DNA from: Sesamum alatum
Taxonomy: Eukaryota > Streptophyta > Magnoliopsida > Lamiales > Pedaliaceae
NCBI GenBank assembly: GCA_034509735.1
Contig: JACGWO010000010.1
Coordinates: forward strand, 14,149,193-14,213,192
Direction of reading: 5' to 3'
DNA: 64,000 nt
Numbering within the stretch: position 1 is the stretch's first letter; each line of letters opens with the position of its first letter. Shown in pieces: positions 12,345 through 23,485 of this stretch. Position numbers and translations under genes: made by a program. Under the pieces are notes generated by a model. That model was not told the DNA's origin. It saw nothing but the letters and a program-made list of their open reading frames with translations, and searched no databases.

Positions 12345-13139
12345 AGATCAACAACCTGTTTTTAAGAAAATTGGCAATTCTGTATTTTCTAACATATTTT
12401 CCTGAACTGATTAACTTGGGATATTATAATTTTGGTATAGATTGGGAATTCCTAGAAATAATACTTCCTTGTTAATTAGGAAAAAAGGGGGTTTCAAACA
12501 AGAATCATTTTGCAAGGGTTGCACCATTGTCTAATAGTTTTGTGTGTAGAATTTTGCATATATTTTCTGCATTTGTTGTTATGATATCGGATATCATGGT
12601 TGTAAAAAATAGCTTATTTTACATGGTTGGTGTATTTATGCTATTTGCGTTGATTGAATTAACGAACGAATGATCACAAAGCCATTAGACTGTATAAATG
12701 GTTTGTTTTCTGTTGGGTGGGCCTACGTGCCTCTTTATCTCTCCTTGTCTTTCAGTTTTTGCCTTGTAATAAAAAGACATTCTTCCTTCCTATCTATATA
12801 CTCCCCCGGACTATTGATCGAGGTTTCCTTTTAAGTTATAATGAGAGTAGGTAGTTGTGAGGATTTATTTTTGTTACAAATAAATGTAATACGAAGGAAG
12901 CCCGATGTGATGGAGCCCAGGGAGGTCTGGAAGACGGAGGCCCGAAGAATGAAGAGGCAAGGCCCATTATGATGTTAATGGGTTTTACATATAATTGTAA
13001 TAGTGATGGCATGTTAATGTGTTTTGCATATGCTTGTAATAGTAAGCTGATTTCACCCATATGTGGTCTCACGAGTCATGACATATTTTGGATTGAAATT
13101 AAGTTGCACTATCATTGTGAACAAAGTGAATAAACTTCT

Positions 13140-15219
13140 TGTTAGACTGTGGTTGGCTGTTCTGAGAACCAAAAAGTCAATTTGGTTGGCTGTTCTGAGA
13201 ACCAGAAAGTCAATATTTGAAAGGAATTGATATTATGTTGATGAATGTAGTAAGGGTTCATCATTGGCAACAATGAGTTTGTTGTGCTTACTGCTAGCAT
13301 TGAACATGGTTTCGATGTTACAACAAACGCCCACAAACCGCCCATATGAATCCAAGAAGTAGGACTGCGCATAGGTTGGTGGTGTTGGAACCAACTTCTG
13401 TAGATAGGTTTGAAACACTCCAAGTCGAGGACGTCGAGATAGGGGATCGAAGGTCTATTTGAGACTTACACTGAGTAATTGCAGTCGCATTTCATCGACA
13501 AGTAACGAGAGTCGTCCATGCAATATTAGTGGATTAGCCAGCTCGGTGCTGGTTGACTAAGGTGACTCGCGGGAATCGCCATATGGAAGTCACATGGGCT
13601 TGGTTGGTATGACTAGTATTCCTGATTCCGATAGTACGAGATTAGTCCTCGGACTTGAGGAATCACGAGAGTCGCTTACATATGAAGGTTGTATCTCGAA
13701 CATGGGAAGCAATCATTGTGTTGTAAAACATGGCCATCATAAAGCCTTGTTCAGTATAGTCGAGTACGTAGAGAGGATGGTGGATTCCAAGATAGGATTT
13801 GTCCCCTGTCAAAGATTATGACAGTGAGATCTCCTATGAGCTCTGAGATGGTTTCAACTCTCAAAGTCTATGGCCATAGCATTTGATTGAGTGGGAAAGG
13901 ATATCCTACGTTAATCATAGAGTTAAACCTATCTCAAGTTTGAAGCATAGATGCTTAAGTCAAGGATGGAAACCGACATCCGATTCCATGGCCTAGACTA
14001 AGGCCAGAAGACAGGCGACAGTAGGACCATACCTATATGTAACTCGGAGCCTGAAAGTTCACACCACATATTCACCTAGTCTCTAGTGCCATGGACCGTT
14101 GCTAGATGGCCGGACTACTTTGGTTATGAGATGACAAGAATGAAGGTCCAAGTCTAGCTGAGGGTGAACCTAAAGAGTCACACCCGCTTTACCAGATGTG
14201 AAAGGAATTAATTTAGAATTAATTCCGGGAGAAGGTTTAATTTAATAAGATTAAATTATACTTCTTGGAGATTCAAGCCTTGATGGATTAATTAGATTAA
14301 TCGGGCTTGAGTTCGTAAATTTGATTTATGGATGGGCTTCCCTTTTAATTAGATTAAAAGGGTGAATTAATTAGTGGGTTGGGAATATTAAATAAGATTT
14401 AATATAGAGTCCATTGGATCATTGGATTATTTTTAAATTAAATTTAAATAGGCCCACTCCATAAAGCCCATCAAGGATGCATGGACGAAATTTAATCTAC
14501 AGGTTTTGAGATGGAGGGTTAGGATTCATCCTAGGATGAGGTCTGATTAGGTCAAATCCTAAGTCAACTAGGATTTGACTACGTCAAATTCCTAGTTGAT
14601 TAGGATGTGTCTCTTTGGAAGAGGTTGAGTAGGATTAGGAATAATAATTCCTTATAAATACTTAAACACACACACACACACTTCACACACTAATCTCTAT
14701 ACATTTCCATCTCAACATATTTCTCTCTCTTGTCCACCTTCTCTTTACTCTCTCCAAGAATTTTCCTTTGTTCTTCTTGATTCATTCAAGATAGAACATT
14801 AGAGACGTCGATAGTGGTAATCAATAGCGTTGTATCGATGTCTCTTATCCCCTAAACAACTTCTTGCTAGCACGAGAGTTCGTTACTATCCGGTGAAGCG
14901 TGTGGACGATTTAGAGGGTCTCTACATTAAGATCTTGGTGGCAAAACGGGGAACAATGCGTGTAGTTGAACGAAGAAGACTACGAGGGTTACATTTTCTC
15001 TTTACGTTTCTTGTTCTCCAAATTCTATGGCCTTCATGTTGTGTACTTTCTTGAACATGAGATACACCAAACGTCCAGGAGAATCAAGGGCACACCCCTT
15101 GATCCGTTATGGATGATTTGATGAATGTTTTTATTCCGTCTATTTTACGCTTTTGTGTTTTATATTATGAACCTCCCCTGCTTCTGTCGCGCCTCTCTCA
15201 GGCCGGTCCACACATTACA
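13140..15219 (+). repeat. LTR of LARD copy C (~2.08 kb)
   Basis: It starts TGTTAGACTGTGG and ends CATTACA, then one base and the primer site. It is collinear with the inverse of LTR A, including the AGTCACACCCGC segment near 14,175 and the AACTTCTTGCTAGCACGAG segment near 14,860. A CA microsatellite lies at ~14,667-14,685. Confidence 0.75.
14653..14660 (+). promoter_or_regulatory. TATA box of LARD LTR C
   Basis: TATAAATA just upstream of the CA microsatellite and a CT-rich stretch, at the U3/R position of the LTR. LTR D has TATATATA at the equivalent place (20,421-20,428). Confidence 0.5.
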
Positions 15220-15220
15220 G

Positions 15221-15232
15221 TGGTATCAGAGC
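15221..15232 (+). other. Primer-binding site (initiator tRNA-Met) of copy C
   Basis: TGGTATCAGAGC, one base after the LTR end. Confidence 0.9.
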
Positions 15233-15469
15233 CCGATTCGGTGTATAAGCCTAGAATTCTATGTGCGATACGTGTGTTTAAGCATGTTTAACGTGTTTTA
15301 ATTTTATGTTTGAAGCATGTTTAGCGTAGATCTTATTTGACATTTAATTTTGCATGAGATTTTGATCTTGGATTTCTTGAATGTGTATATACATATTCTT
15401 GGGTTGGAATTATCTTGTGGTCCAAAAAATTGCATGAAAATAGCAAAAAAGGGTGAAATATGGCACATC

Positions 15470-16290
15470 GGCAGCAGCAGCACGTTGGCCGCGCGCATAG
15501 GGGCGAGGCTGCCGGCCGTGCGCACAGGCATTGGCGCCTGCCCGCGAGCGCGAGCGGCAGGCGCTGGTCGCATGGCTGGCAGGCATGGGCTCCTAGTCAC
15601 GCGCGCTGTGCGCAGGCAGTGGCGCCTGCATGCGCGCACCTGGCCGGGTCGGCCGGTGCCGTTTTCCATTTTTTCCCGTTTTTGCCTCATTTTTCAATAC
15701 TATTTTTTTTAAACATGTTTTATGATATTTGTTGCATTTGCTGAACCCCTTGACTTGGGATATTTATTTTTAGTTAAAATTTAGAATTTTCTAAAAATAA
15801 AGCTTGCTTTGTTAATGAGGAAAGGGTTTTCTAACCAAAATTAATTTTTGCAATGGTTGCACTAATGATCAAAATTTCCGTGTAAAATTTCGCATTAATT
15901 TCTGTTATGATGTTGAATATCATGGTTATTTGTATAGCATGAGCATGTGTAGATTTTGACATGTGTTAATATTTCACAAAGATTGGATTTTGGGATTCTT
16001 GAATATGTGGTTGTATTCTTGAATTTAGGATTTTTGTGTTTCTGAAAAGTAATTGTAAGAAAAATATTAAAATATGAAAAATGGCATACCGGCAGGCAGG
16101 CTGCGTAGTAGGCAGTAGGCGCGCAGGCGAGGGCCCGTGCGCGCAGGAGTGCACTCTATGCCTGCGTGCGTGCGCTGCCGCAAGTGGGTGAGGGCCCGTG
16201 CGCGCGCAGGCTAGCGTCCTGCGCTCGCTAGGTATGCCCGCTGGGTGCACAGGTAATGGCGCTTGCGCGCGCGCGTTGTTGGCCGGCAGG
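15470..16290. repeat. Two GC-rich cassettes in LARD C interior
   Basis: CpG-rich blocks at about 15,470-15,665 and 16,085-16,290 are separated by the AT-rich module (AACCCCTTGACTTGGG at ~15,745, GCAATGGTTGCACTAATG at ~15,850). The second AT-rich module follows at 16,376-16,500 (GAACTGATTAACTTGGGGC). The spacing of ~620 bp matches copy A, so the repeated unit is ancestral to the family. Confidence 0.65.
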
Positions 16291-16565
16291 ATTGGACCGT
16301 TTCTCAATTTTGCATCATTTTTCGTGCATTCTCAGGAATCTGATTTTTCTATATTGTTTTAGGAATTCTTTCGGAACTGATTAACTTGGGGCATTTCAAT
16401 TTTGGTTGAGATTGGTTATTTCCTATAATTAATGTTGCCTTGTGAATTATGGAAAAGGATTTTCCAACAAAAATCGTTGTGCGTAGGTTGCACTATTAAA
16501 GATAAGTAAATTGGAAAGTTCGAGGAATCTAGCAATAGACGATTCGAATTGACTAAATTTGCAAG

Positions 16566-18173
16566 TCTTTTCTGAAGTACTTTTAGCATAATTAACTCAT
16601 TTTTTATAATTATTTTATTTTACTAAGTTTATTCTCAAAAGTTATTAATTTTCTTAATATGAAAATGTAATTGTACTAATGTGTTAGTATACAATTATTA
16701 TTTTAAAGTCTTATACTTTTAATTGTCTATGTTAGTGTTTACTCATCATTTGACTTTGCTTATTTTCGTAAGGGGAAATAGCATTTGTCATCCCTAATTT
16801 AGGGCCTTTTCACTTTAATTTGGTTCGTTGATTTTGGAATTCTCACTTTTAATCTCGTAAATATTAAAAAGCAGCACTTTCGGTCCCATAACACATTTTC
16901 GTTGGATATTCAACGAAAAATGCCATGTGGCGTTAAGTGCAATAATAAAAGGGGACCAAATGTTACAACTTCTATGCACCTTTTAAAGCATAAAAATAGT
17001 TCTATTTGTCTTGTTAGGACCTATAAGGGGAAATAACATTTTTGGTCCCATAACTTAGACCCTTTTCACTTTTGGTACCATTCGTTACGGGATTAGCAGT
17101 TTTAGTCCCATAACTTACAAAAATTAGCATTTTTAGTCCCACCCCGTTATTCCGTTAATTTTTTAATGGAGGTTGAGTTTTTGCCGTTAAGTTTTTAAAA
17201 TTAAAGGTAAAATTGGCGCCATTTGTGCTTGGGATGATTTTTGGCGGCAAAATAACTACAATTGAGAGCTAACATAAAAAAATCAAGAAAGTTAGGGCAA
17301 ATAAAGGTGATTTCTATCCTCTTTCAAAAAAAATAATCTTTCATTCTTTAATTTTATTTGTGTTGCAATTTATCATTTTTTATGAATTCTATAAATATTA
17401 AAACAAGTGATGACTCACAAAAAATTCAAGTAATACGATGTAAGCACACTTGACAAAAAGGCAATTTCATTAGTTGTGTTCATAACAATTTATTTGCCCT
17501 AATTTTCTTGATTTTTTTATGTTAGCTCTCAATAGTAGTTATTTTTCCACCAAAAATTATCCCAAGCACAAATGGCCAATTTTACCTTCAATTTCAAAAA
17601 CTTAACGGCAAAAACTCAACCTCCGTTAAAAAATTAACGGAAAAACGGGATGGGACTAAAAATGCTAATTTTTGTAAGTTATGGGATCAAAACTGCTAAT
17701 CCCGTAACGAATGGTACCAAAAGTGAAAAAAGTCTAATTTATGGGACCAAAAATGCTATTTCCCCTTATAGGTCCTAACAAGACAAATAGAACTATTTTT
17801 ATGCTTTAAAAGGTGCATAGAAGTTGTAACATTTGGTCCCTGTTATGGGACCGAAAGTGCTGCTTTTTTAATATTTACGAGATTAAACATGAGAATCCCA
17901 AAATCAACGGACCAAATTAAAGTGAAAAGACCCTAAATTAGGGATGACAAATGCTATTTCCCCTTATGAAAACAAGCAAAGTCAAATGATGAGTAAACAC
18001 TAACATAAACAATTAAAAGTATAAGACTTTAAAATAATAATTGTATACTAACACATTAGTACAATTACATTTGCATATTAAGAAAATTAATTACTTTTGA
18101 GAATAAACTTAGTGCAATAAAATAATAAATAAAAAATGAGTTAATTATGCTAAAAGTACAAAAAAAAGACAAA
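16566..18173. repeat. Large palindrome / foldback element (~1.6 kb)
   Basis: The left arm (about 16,566-17,303) is the inverse of the right arm (about 17,494-18,173), with a ~190-bp loop. The outer ends pair from GTACTTTTAGCATAATTAAC (left) to its complement ending GCTAAAAGTAC (right). The arms contain MITE-like motifs (GGGGAAATAGCATTT, TGGTCCCATAACTT). The right arm lacks ~70 bp present at about 16,895-16,960 on the left. No ORF of interest and no clear target duplication. A transcript across it would fold into a long hairpin. Confidence 0.8.
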
Positions 18174-18869
18174 GATGATAAATAAATAAACCAATGAGAT
18201 TAATATATTTTTTCAGGAATAAATTTATAAAAATAACTTAAATATTTAAAAAGTATGAGTACTAAAGAAAATAAAAATTAAAAAAAAAGCCCGTACCGGA
18301 CACGTTAATGTGGAAGAAAAGTATACAATGTGTGAAATAACACAATTGAAAACATAAAACATCTGAAATTGAGATTGATATACGTTCACAATATGAAATA
18401 AATTTGTATATCCAAACTTGTTAGTACTACACTGACGTAACTCTCATCTTATAATGTTGTACTGCATCGCTTAATCAGACTGACAAACTTTAGATCAGAC
18501 CGGTAATTATGATCAAACTGACAAAAGAATCTCATTCGATGAAGTTTGTGGCTAATTTGGTACACGGATGCCGAGATATTGCATCCAAAACATAATATAA
18601 ACCTTTCAAACGATGCATCATTCAATCAGTCCATGTGATTTTAATTAAGACCGTCAGATATGGTCAAATAGACAGAGTCTTATATGTGTTTTGAGTTTGG
18701 TATAAATCCGCCTAACGGATTTTGTGATATTGTAGCTGGAACATAAGTTTGATATTTCAGACACATTTTGTAACGACCTTATGAAGATAAAGGAACCAAG
18801 ATCTCATCACCGATCTAATCACATTTTTAGACGCTATCACTTTTTGAGGGAAATGGTAGGATGAGGTGA
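18174..18869. other. Unassigned AT-rich sequence upstream of Copia tail
   Basis: No gene or repeat pair is recognised. It is probably degraded interior of the Copia element whose pol end and 3' LTR follow. Confidence 0.3.
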
Positions 18870-19010
18870 CGTCCGGATGGACCGAGTAAGCTCAGTAGAC
18901 AACACAACAAATCCGTTGGCAAAGCCTATGTCACAAACTGCTCATACGCAACATCTTGAGAAGATGGGGATTATGCATATAGGTGATTGGCTTTATGTCA
19001 AGGGGAAGAT
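18870..19010 (+). pseudogene. Copia pol C-terminal tail and polypurine tract
   Basis: The plus frame reads VSSVDNTTNPLAKPMSQ, then HLEKMGIMHIGDWL, the characteristic end of Copia RNase H (NxADPLTKP...MGIRYMGDWL class). The stop after GDWL is missing and the frame runs into the LTR. AAGGGGAAGAT immediately before 19,011 is the polypurine tract. This shows that the B/D LTR subfamily belongs to a coding Copia lineage. Confidence 0.8.
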
Positions 19011-21020
19011 TGTTAGAATAGGTGACCGTGAAGCCAATCTAATTGGGCTAATGTAACCTATGTCTGAAAAATTTCTGAGTTTTAATAAATTGTAATTAAT
19101 AAGAAAGTGATGTTCATTTGACTTATACTTTGGTTGTGTTCAGTTTACTGTTTTATTATAATTGTTCACTGCACAAGTAAAGCCCACAGACTGAAATCAC
19201 ATTCCGAGAAACTGGAACTATGCATTGGATGGTAGGTTCATGAAATCAGTTTCTCCGAATCGATCTGAAATACTCTAAGTCAAGGAGTCTTGAGATAGGG
19301 CATCAAGAATCCATTTGAGACTTTCACTAAGCATCTACAGTCGCATTTCATCGATAAGTGACGAGGTTCGTCCATCCAATGTTAGTGGGTCAGCCAGCTA
19401 GGTGGCTGCTACTAGAGGTGACTCACGGGAACCCTCATATGGAAGACCTTGAGTAGGGTTAGTCAGGTATGACTTATGTTCCCGGTTCCAACAGTACAAG
19501 TTGATCCTTGGATTTGAGGGATTACTAAGTTCACCTGCACACCATGCCTGTATCTTAGGTATGGCGAGAGGCTGCCAAGTTGTAATCACTTGGTAGTCAT
19601 AAGCCCTATCTCGTACAGTCAAGATGTATAGTGTGACAGCAGATCCCGAGATAGGATCCATCTCCTGTCATAAGGCTAACGGTGATATCTCACTTACTCT
19701 GAGACTCGTCCCTGATAAATCTGTGGCCACAGTAACTGAGCAAAATGTTTGGACCCTGTGACGTTTAATGTGCACGAGGCAAGGCTTAGGTCGAAAATGG
19801 GTACCTACATTTTCATGCCCTAGACTTTAAGTAGTGAGATTGTAGATGGAAGGATGGACGTACTAAAGAGCCTAAATGTTCACACCACATACATTCACAT
19901 AGTCTCTAGTGCCATGGACCATTGCTAGACGGCCACCCATGGTAACGGACAAGTTCCTGTCATAGGATGGTTGGGAATTCGACCAAGTCTAGCTGAGGGT
20001 GAATCTAAAGAGTCACACATAATCCGCACACAAAAAGGTATTTAATTTGGAATTAAATTTGGAGAGGTAGAACGATTAAATTGGATTTAATTGGTTCTCT
20101 TTTTCTTGGGATGTTGATTCCTTTAAATTGGATTATGAGGAATTAACTAAATAAATAAATTGGATTTATTGGATTAAATTATGTGGGCTTAAAATAAATA
20201 TTTTTATTTATTTTATTTATTTTAAATCCCCTTGGATTATTTAAATGGGATTTAAATATTTCATAAAAATAAATGGATGGTTGAGATTAAAGAGGAGAGA
20301 TGGATGGCTAGGATTGGTTTAACCAATCTAAACCTAGTTTGACTAGAACTTTGACTAGGTCAAAATCCTAGTCAAATTAAGTTTCTAAAGTTGGAGTTTG
20401 AAGAGGAATAGGATTCCTCCTCTATATATATTCTCCTAGGGTTTCACTTTAGAATGATGATGAAATTCAAGAAAAATACACACACACACACACACACACT
20501 ACTCACGCCTCTCTCCCTCCTGCTCGGCCACTCCCCTTCTCCCAAGAACAAGTTCCTGATTCTTTGTTTCATACATTGAATCTTAGGAGGATTGATCACG
20601 GTAATTCATAACGTTTGGTCGATCCATCCTCTCTAAATACATACACTTGATTTTTCGCTAGCACGAGGATCAAGATACGTGGGCGGATTGCGTGTACGAT
20701 TTAGAGGGTCTCAAATTCGAGATCTTGGTGCCAAACAGGGAAACAACATAAGTAGTGGTTTGAAGATAAAACGACAACCGGGTAGGTTATTTCGTTTTGG
20801 TATTTTCAATTTCTACAACCCTATGGCCTCCATGATTTACATGTAATTAGTTTAGTCATGAGATACACCGAATGCCCGGGAGGTTCAAGGGAACACTCCT
20901 TGAACGTGTTGTTTTAATTCATGTTCGAGCATGCTTTTAAATTTTTCTAATTATTTTTATATCGCGCTTCCGCATTCGCGCTCCTCCCGACACGATCCAC
21001 ACGCCTTCCCTAGGCTTTCA
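19011..21020 (+). repeat. 3' LTR (copy D) of a Copia element
   Basis: It begins TGTTAGAATAGGTGACC after a polypurine tract and ends GGCTTTCA (2010 bp). It is homologous to LTR B in inverted orientation. TATATATA at 20,421-20,428 and a CA microsatellite at ~20,479-20,500 occupy the positions seen in LTR C. The 5' LTR is not in the window. Confidence 0.8.
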
Positions 21021-21171
21021 TTATTGGGCATCTTGAGTCAATATATTGTGGTTTGGGACGGCATGTGCAACAAACTTTTAAACACAAACGTTACAAAATG
21101 TAATTTATTTTTCTAAAATGTATTCATAAAATAATATAAAATTAAAGGTTTCAGTACAAAATACTAGATAC

Positions 21172-22325
21172 TCAATCGTCATCTTCATCAGTATCATAGT
21201 CCTTGAAGCTATCTTCGTCATCCTCATCCTTTTCAATATCAGTGTGACCATGGGGCGAATGGGACATTCCTACTCCCTGTTAAAGCGCTATAGAAAGATC
21301 AACAACTAGTTGTGTGGTATAATCGAAATGCCTCCAAGCCTCTGCATCGGACGAATGACACATGGAGCCCTCATTCTTCTGATGTGTGGCATGCCATGTC
21401 ATGTGCTCCGCAGTCGCTAATGAAGTATACAACCTCTGCAGTCGAGGAGTAAGCAATAGGTAGTTAAGAACGGCATACGAGGAATTCTTGCGGTGAGGGT
21501 CTCGCTCCCTGGTTGGCTTGTACTAGTGTCTCCACGAAACTTGCAATAGTCCAGATCACTATCGTCCTTCCAATACAACATACAATCATTTTTACATGCA
21601 TCAATCTTCTCAACAAGTAAATCAAAATCCCTTATCAACTTCTTCTATTGTAGTTATCGATTGGCAGGATGTGATTGTGGGAAAATATATTATTAGCCAA
21701 TTTTTTACACCTAATCGTAACATCTCTCGAAAAAATTATTCTCGATTTTGATGTTCACAGTCCATGAGGGCTAATCGGCGGCGTGCACTACATCGAAAAA
21801 ATGGCCTGACAACCTTGATAAATCATCATAGAGTCCCCCGCCTTACCTCGAATTAGGACTGGCATTAGTAGGATAAGACCTCGTACCATCATCAGGCACA
21901 CCCTCATGGTAAGACAAAAAAAAAAAAAAAAAAAAAACCTCGAGTCGGCTGCATAAAAAATCATCCTCTGCACCCACCCTAGTGCGCACTACCATCCTCC
22001 TGAGCAGAGGGGTTTGCTCCTCCTGCACTGGAGGGTTGCGTCACTGCATCAAAGTACTCATGCCAACTGCCCTCGCTATGCGAAATCTAATTATAATATC
22101 AGGCATAAACCTCGCATATATAAGCCAAAATTGACATCCTCAAGTTATTTGAACCTTTCGTTTTTGGATTTCCGACATGGGCACCTAACTTGTCTCCATT
22201 TATATGTCCACATTGACACTTGACCCATTCTATGAAACTCTTAACACTATCCTCAAACTCCGCAGGAGACCCACCCTCACTAGGAGGTTTTTTTCATACA
22301 TCCATCTCCTCAGTCGTCTTGACAT
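21172..22325 (-). pseudogene. TNP2-type CACTA transposase pseudogene, internally deleted
   Basis: The minus strand shows, in shifting frames, the transposase-associated N-terminus (RRWMYEKN, GGSPAEFEDSVKSFIEWVKC with nearby Cys residues), DDGTRSYPTNASPNSR, a VEKIDACKNDCMLYWKDD zinc-binding stretch near 21,600, LTPRLQRLY-like and ATAEHMTWHATHQKNEGSM (~21,360-21,420) and DAEAWRHFD. It then jumps to an acidic tail DIEKDEDDEDSFKDYD that ends at a stop at 21,172. The DDE core normally following AWKHFD is missing, so it cannot encode active transposase. A poly-A run at 21,917-21,939 (poly-F in translation) is another lesion. Confidence 0.8.
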
Positions 22326-22619
22326 GATGATCACTTTATATACACATATATATAATTATATTTATTCAACCTATAAATTAATTATTACTTTTCAATAATA
22401 TTATTTAACATTCAAGTATAAAAATAAGAAAACTATAGTAATTAAATTGTATTTTAACTAAGAAAAAATGGTTCAAGTTGTTACCTGGTCAACAACTAAA
22501 GACATCAACGGTACATAATAAAATGACGCAATTCTAGCTGATCAACTGTATATGCTCGAAAATTAGAGAGAGAGAGAGTGTGTGTGGTTAATCAATTCAA
22601 GAAGAAATAAAATAAAAAC

Positions 22620-23272
22620 AACATGCAACATATATATATATATATAAGATTATTTGGAACGGTTGTTGGAGCGAAAAATATAGTCGTTAGACTAAACAAC
22701 TTATTATTGGAATGGCCTTGTAACCGACAATTGCTTTCGTTGAAAACTCGTATTTATAGGAACGACTTGTGGATTGGCAAAGTAGTATTACAAATTTGTA
22801 ACGGTATTTTACATGAAAAACTGAACGGATGCTTTCATATTTCTCATGACCGTTATCTTGCAAACAAAACCGTCCCAGAAACAGTTGTAAATGTGCAATG
22901 ACCTCCATTTGTACCAACTTTTGTAACGGACATGCTGTATTACAATTGTGTGTTGAATTTTTACATGCTTGTGGAACTGTTTTTTTCATAGTTCGCCTAG
23001 CCGTTACAATTCAAAGCGAGTCGTGCCAAAGGATGTTCCAAACGTGTGACGGCCTTCACTTAGTAATGCCTTTACAAACACCACCCGTTAAAATTCTTTT
23101 GGAACGGCCATTGTAACTCTTCTGCCGTTACATAAAGGCCAAACTCATCCATTATCTACATGACGTTAGCAAAGAATATCCCTTCCAAAGTTGTTACAAC
23201 GACTGTTCCAATTGGAACGATAATTTGGCTGTTCGAACATGACCATTACAAATCCCGCATTTTCTTATAGTG
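22620..23272 (-). repeat. CACTA subterminal repeat region
   Basis: Many short, both-orientation copies of GGAACGG, GTAACGG and CCGTTA-type motifs (for example near 22,657, 22,801, 22,850, 22,924, 23,004, 23,101 and 23,124) cluster inside the CACTA terminus. Such subterminal motifs are the usual binding sites of CACTA-encoded proteins. Overlapping small ORFs here are not credible genes. Confidence 0.6.
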
Positions 23273-23400
23273 TCAAAAGTTATGAAAGTTGAATGATGAA
23301 AACAAGGTCGTGTAATTTTGTGTAGGGTGCGTATCAAAGTTTTGCAACACCAAGTATGAGGTCTTATTAAATGAAAACAAGGACGATTAAATTAGTTCTC

Positions 23401-23406
23401 TTTATT
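23401..23406 (-). terminator. Candidate polyadenylation signal of the CAD gene
   Basis: AATAAA on the minus strand, 80 nt past the TAA stop, with the CACTA terminus a further ~130 bp downstream. Confidence 0.5.
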
Positions 23407-23485
23407 CCTCCTCTCAATAACGTGTCTCCACAATTTTCTAAAAGCCAGATAACAAGCGTAGCAACCCGAAAACCACATCTCAGCC

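Larger units (their letters stand above)
12345..16500 (+). mobile_element. LARD-like retrotransposon copy C: interior-LTR-interior
   Basis: The plus-strand order is the 3' part of the interior (12,345-13,139; inverted match of about 1-1100 in copy A), one complete LTR (13,140-15,219), a primer site (15,221) and the 5' part of the interior (to ~16,500). Outer LTRs are missing on both sides. The arrangement fits a remnant of a tandem LTR-interior-LTR-interior array made by unequal recombination, or two truncated elements sharing a central LTR. No coding motif is visible. Confidence 0.65.
21021..23272 (-). mobile_element. Decayed CACTA (En/Spm) transposon, 3' end lost
   Basis: The minus-strand 5' terminus is CACTATAAGAAAATGCGGG (23,272 downward), a CACTA-type terminal inverted repeat. 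It is followed by a ~650-bp subterminal region rich in short repeats and a TNP2-type transposase pseudogene. The opposite terminus is not found before LTR D ends at 21,020; that insertion or a deletion removed it. The terminus lies only ~210 bp past the CAD stop codon. Confidence 0.75.

Noticed and set aside
22623..23116. Small ORFs on both strands near the CACTA terminus
   Set aside because: They cover a subterminal repeat region and show no domain or codon structure.
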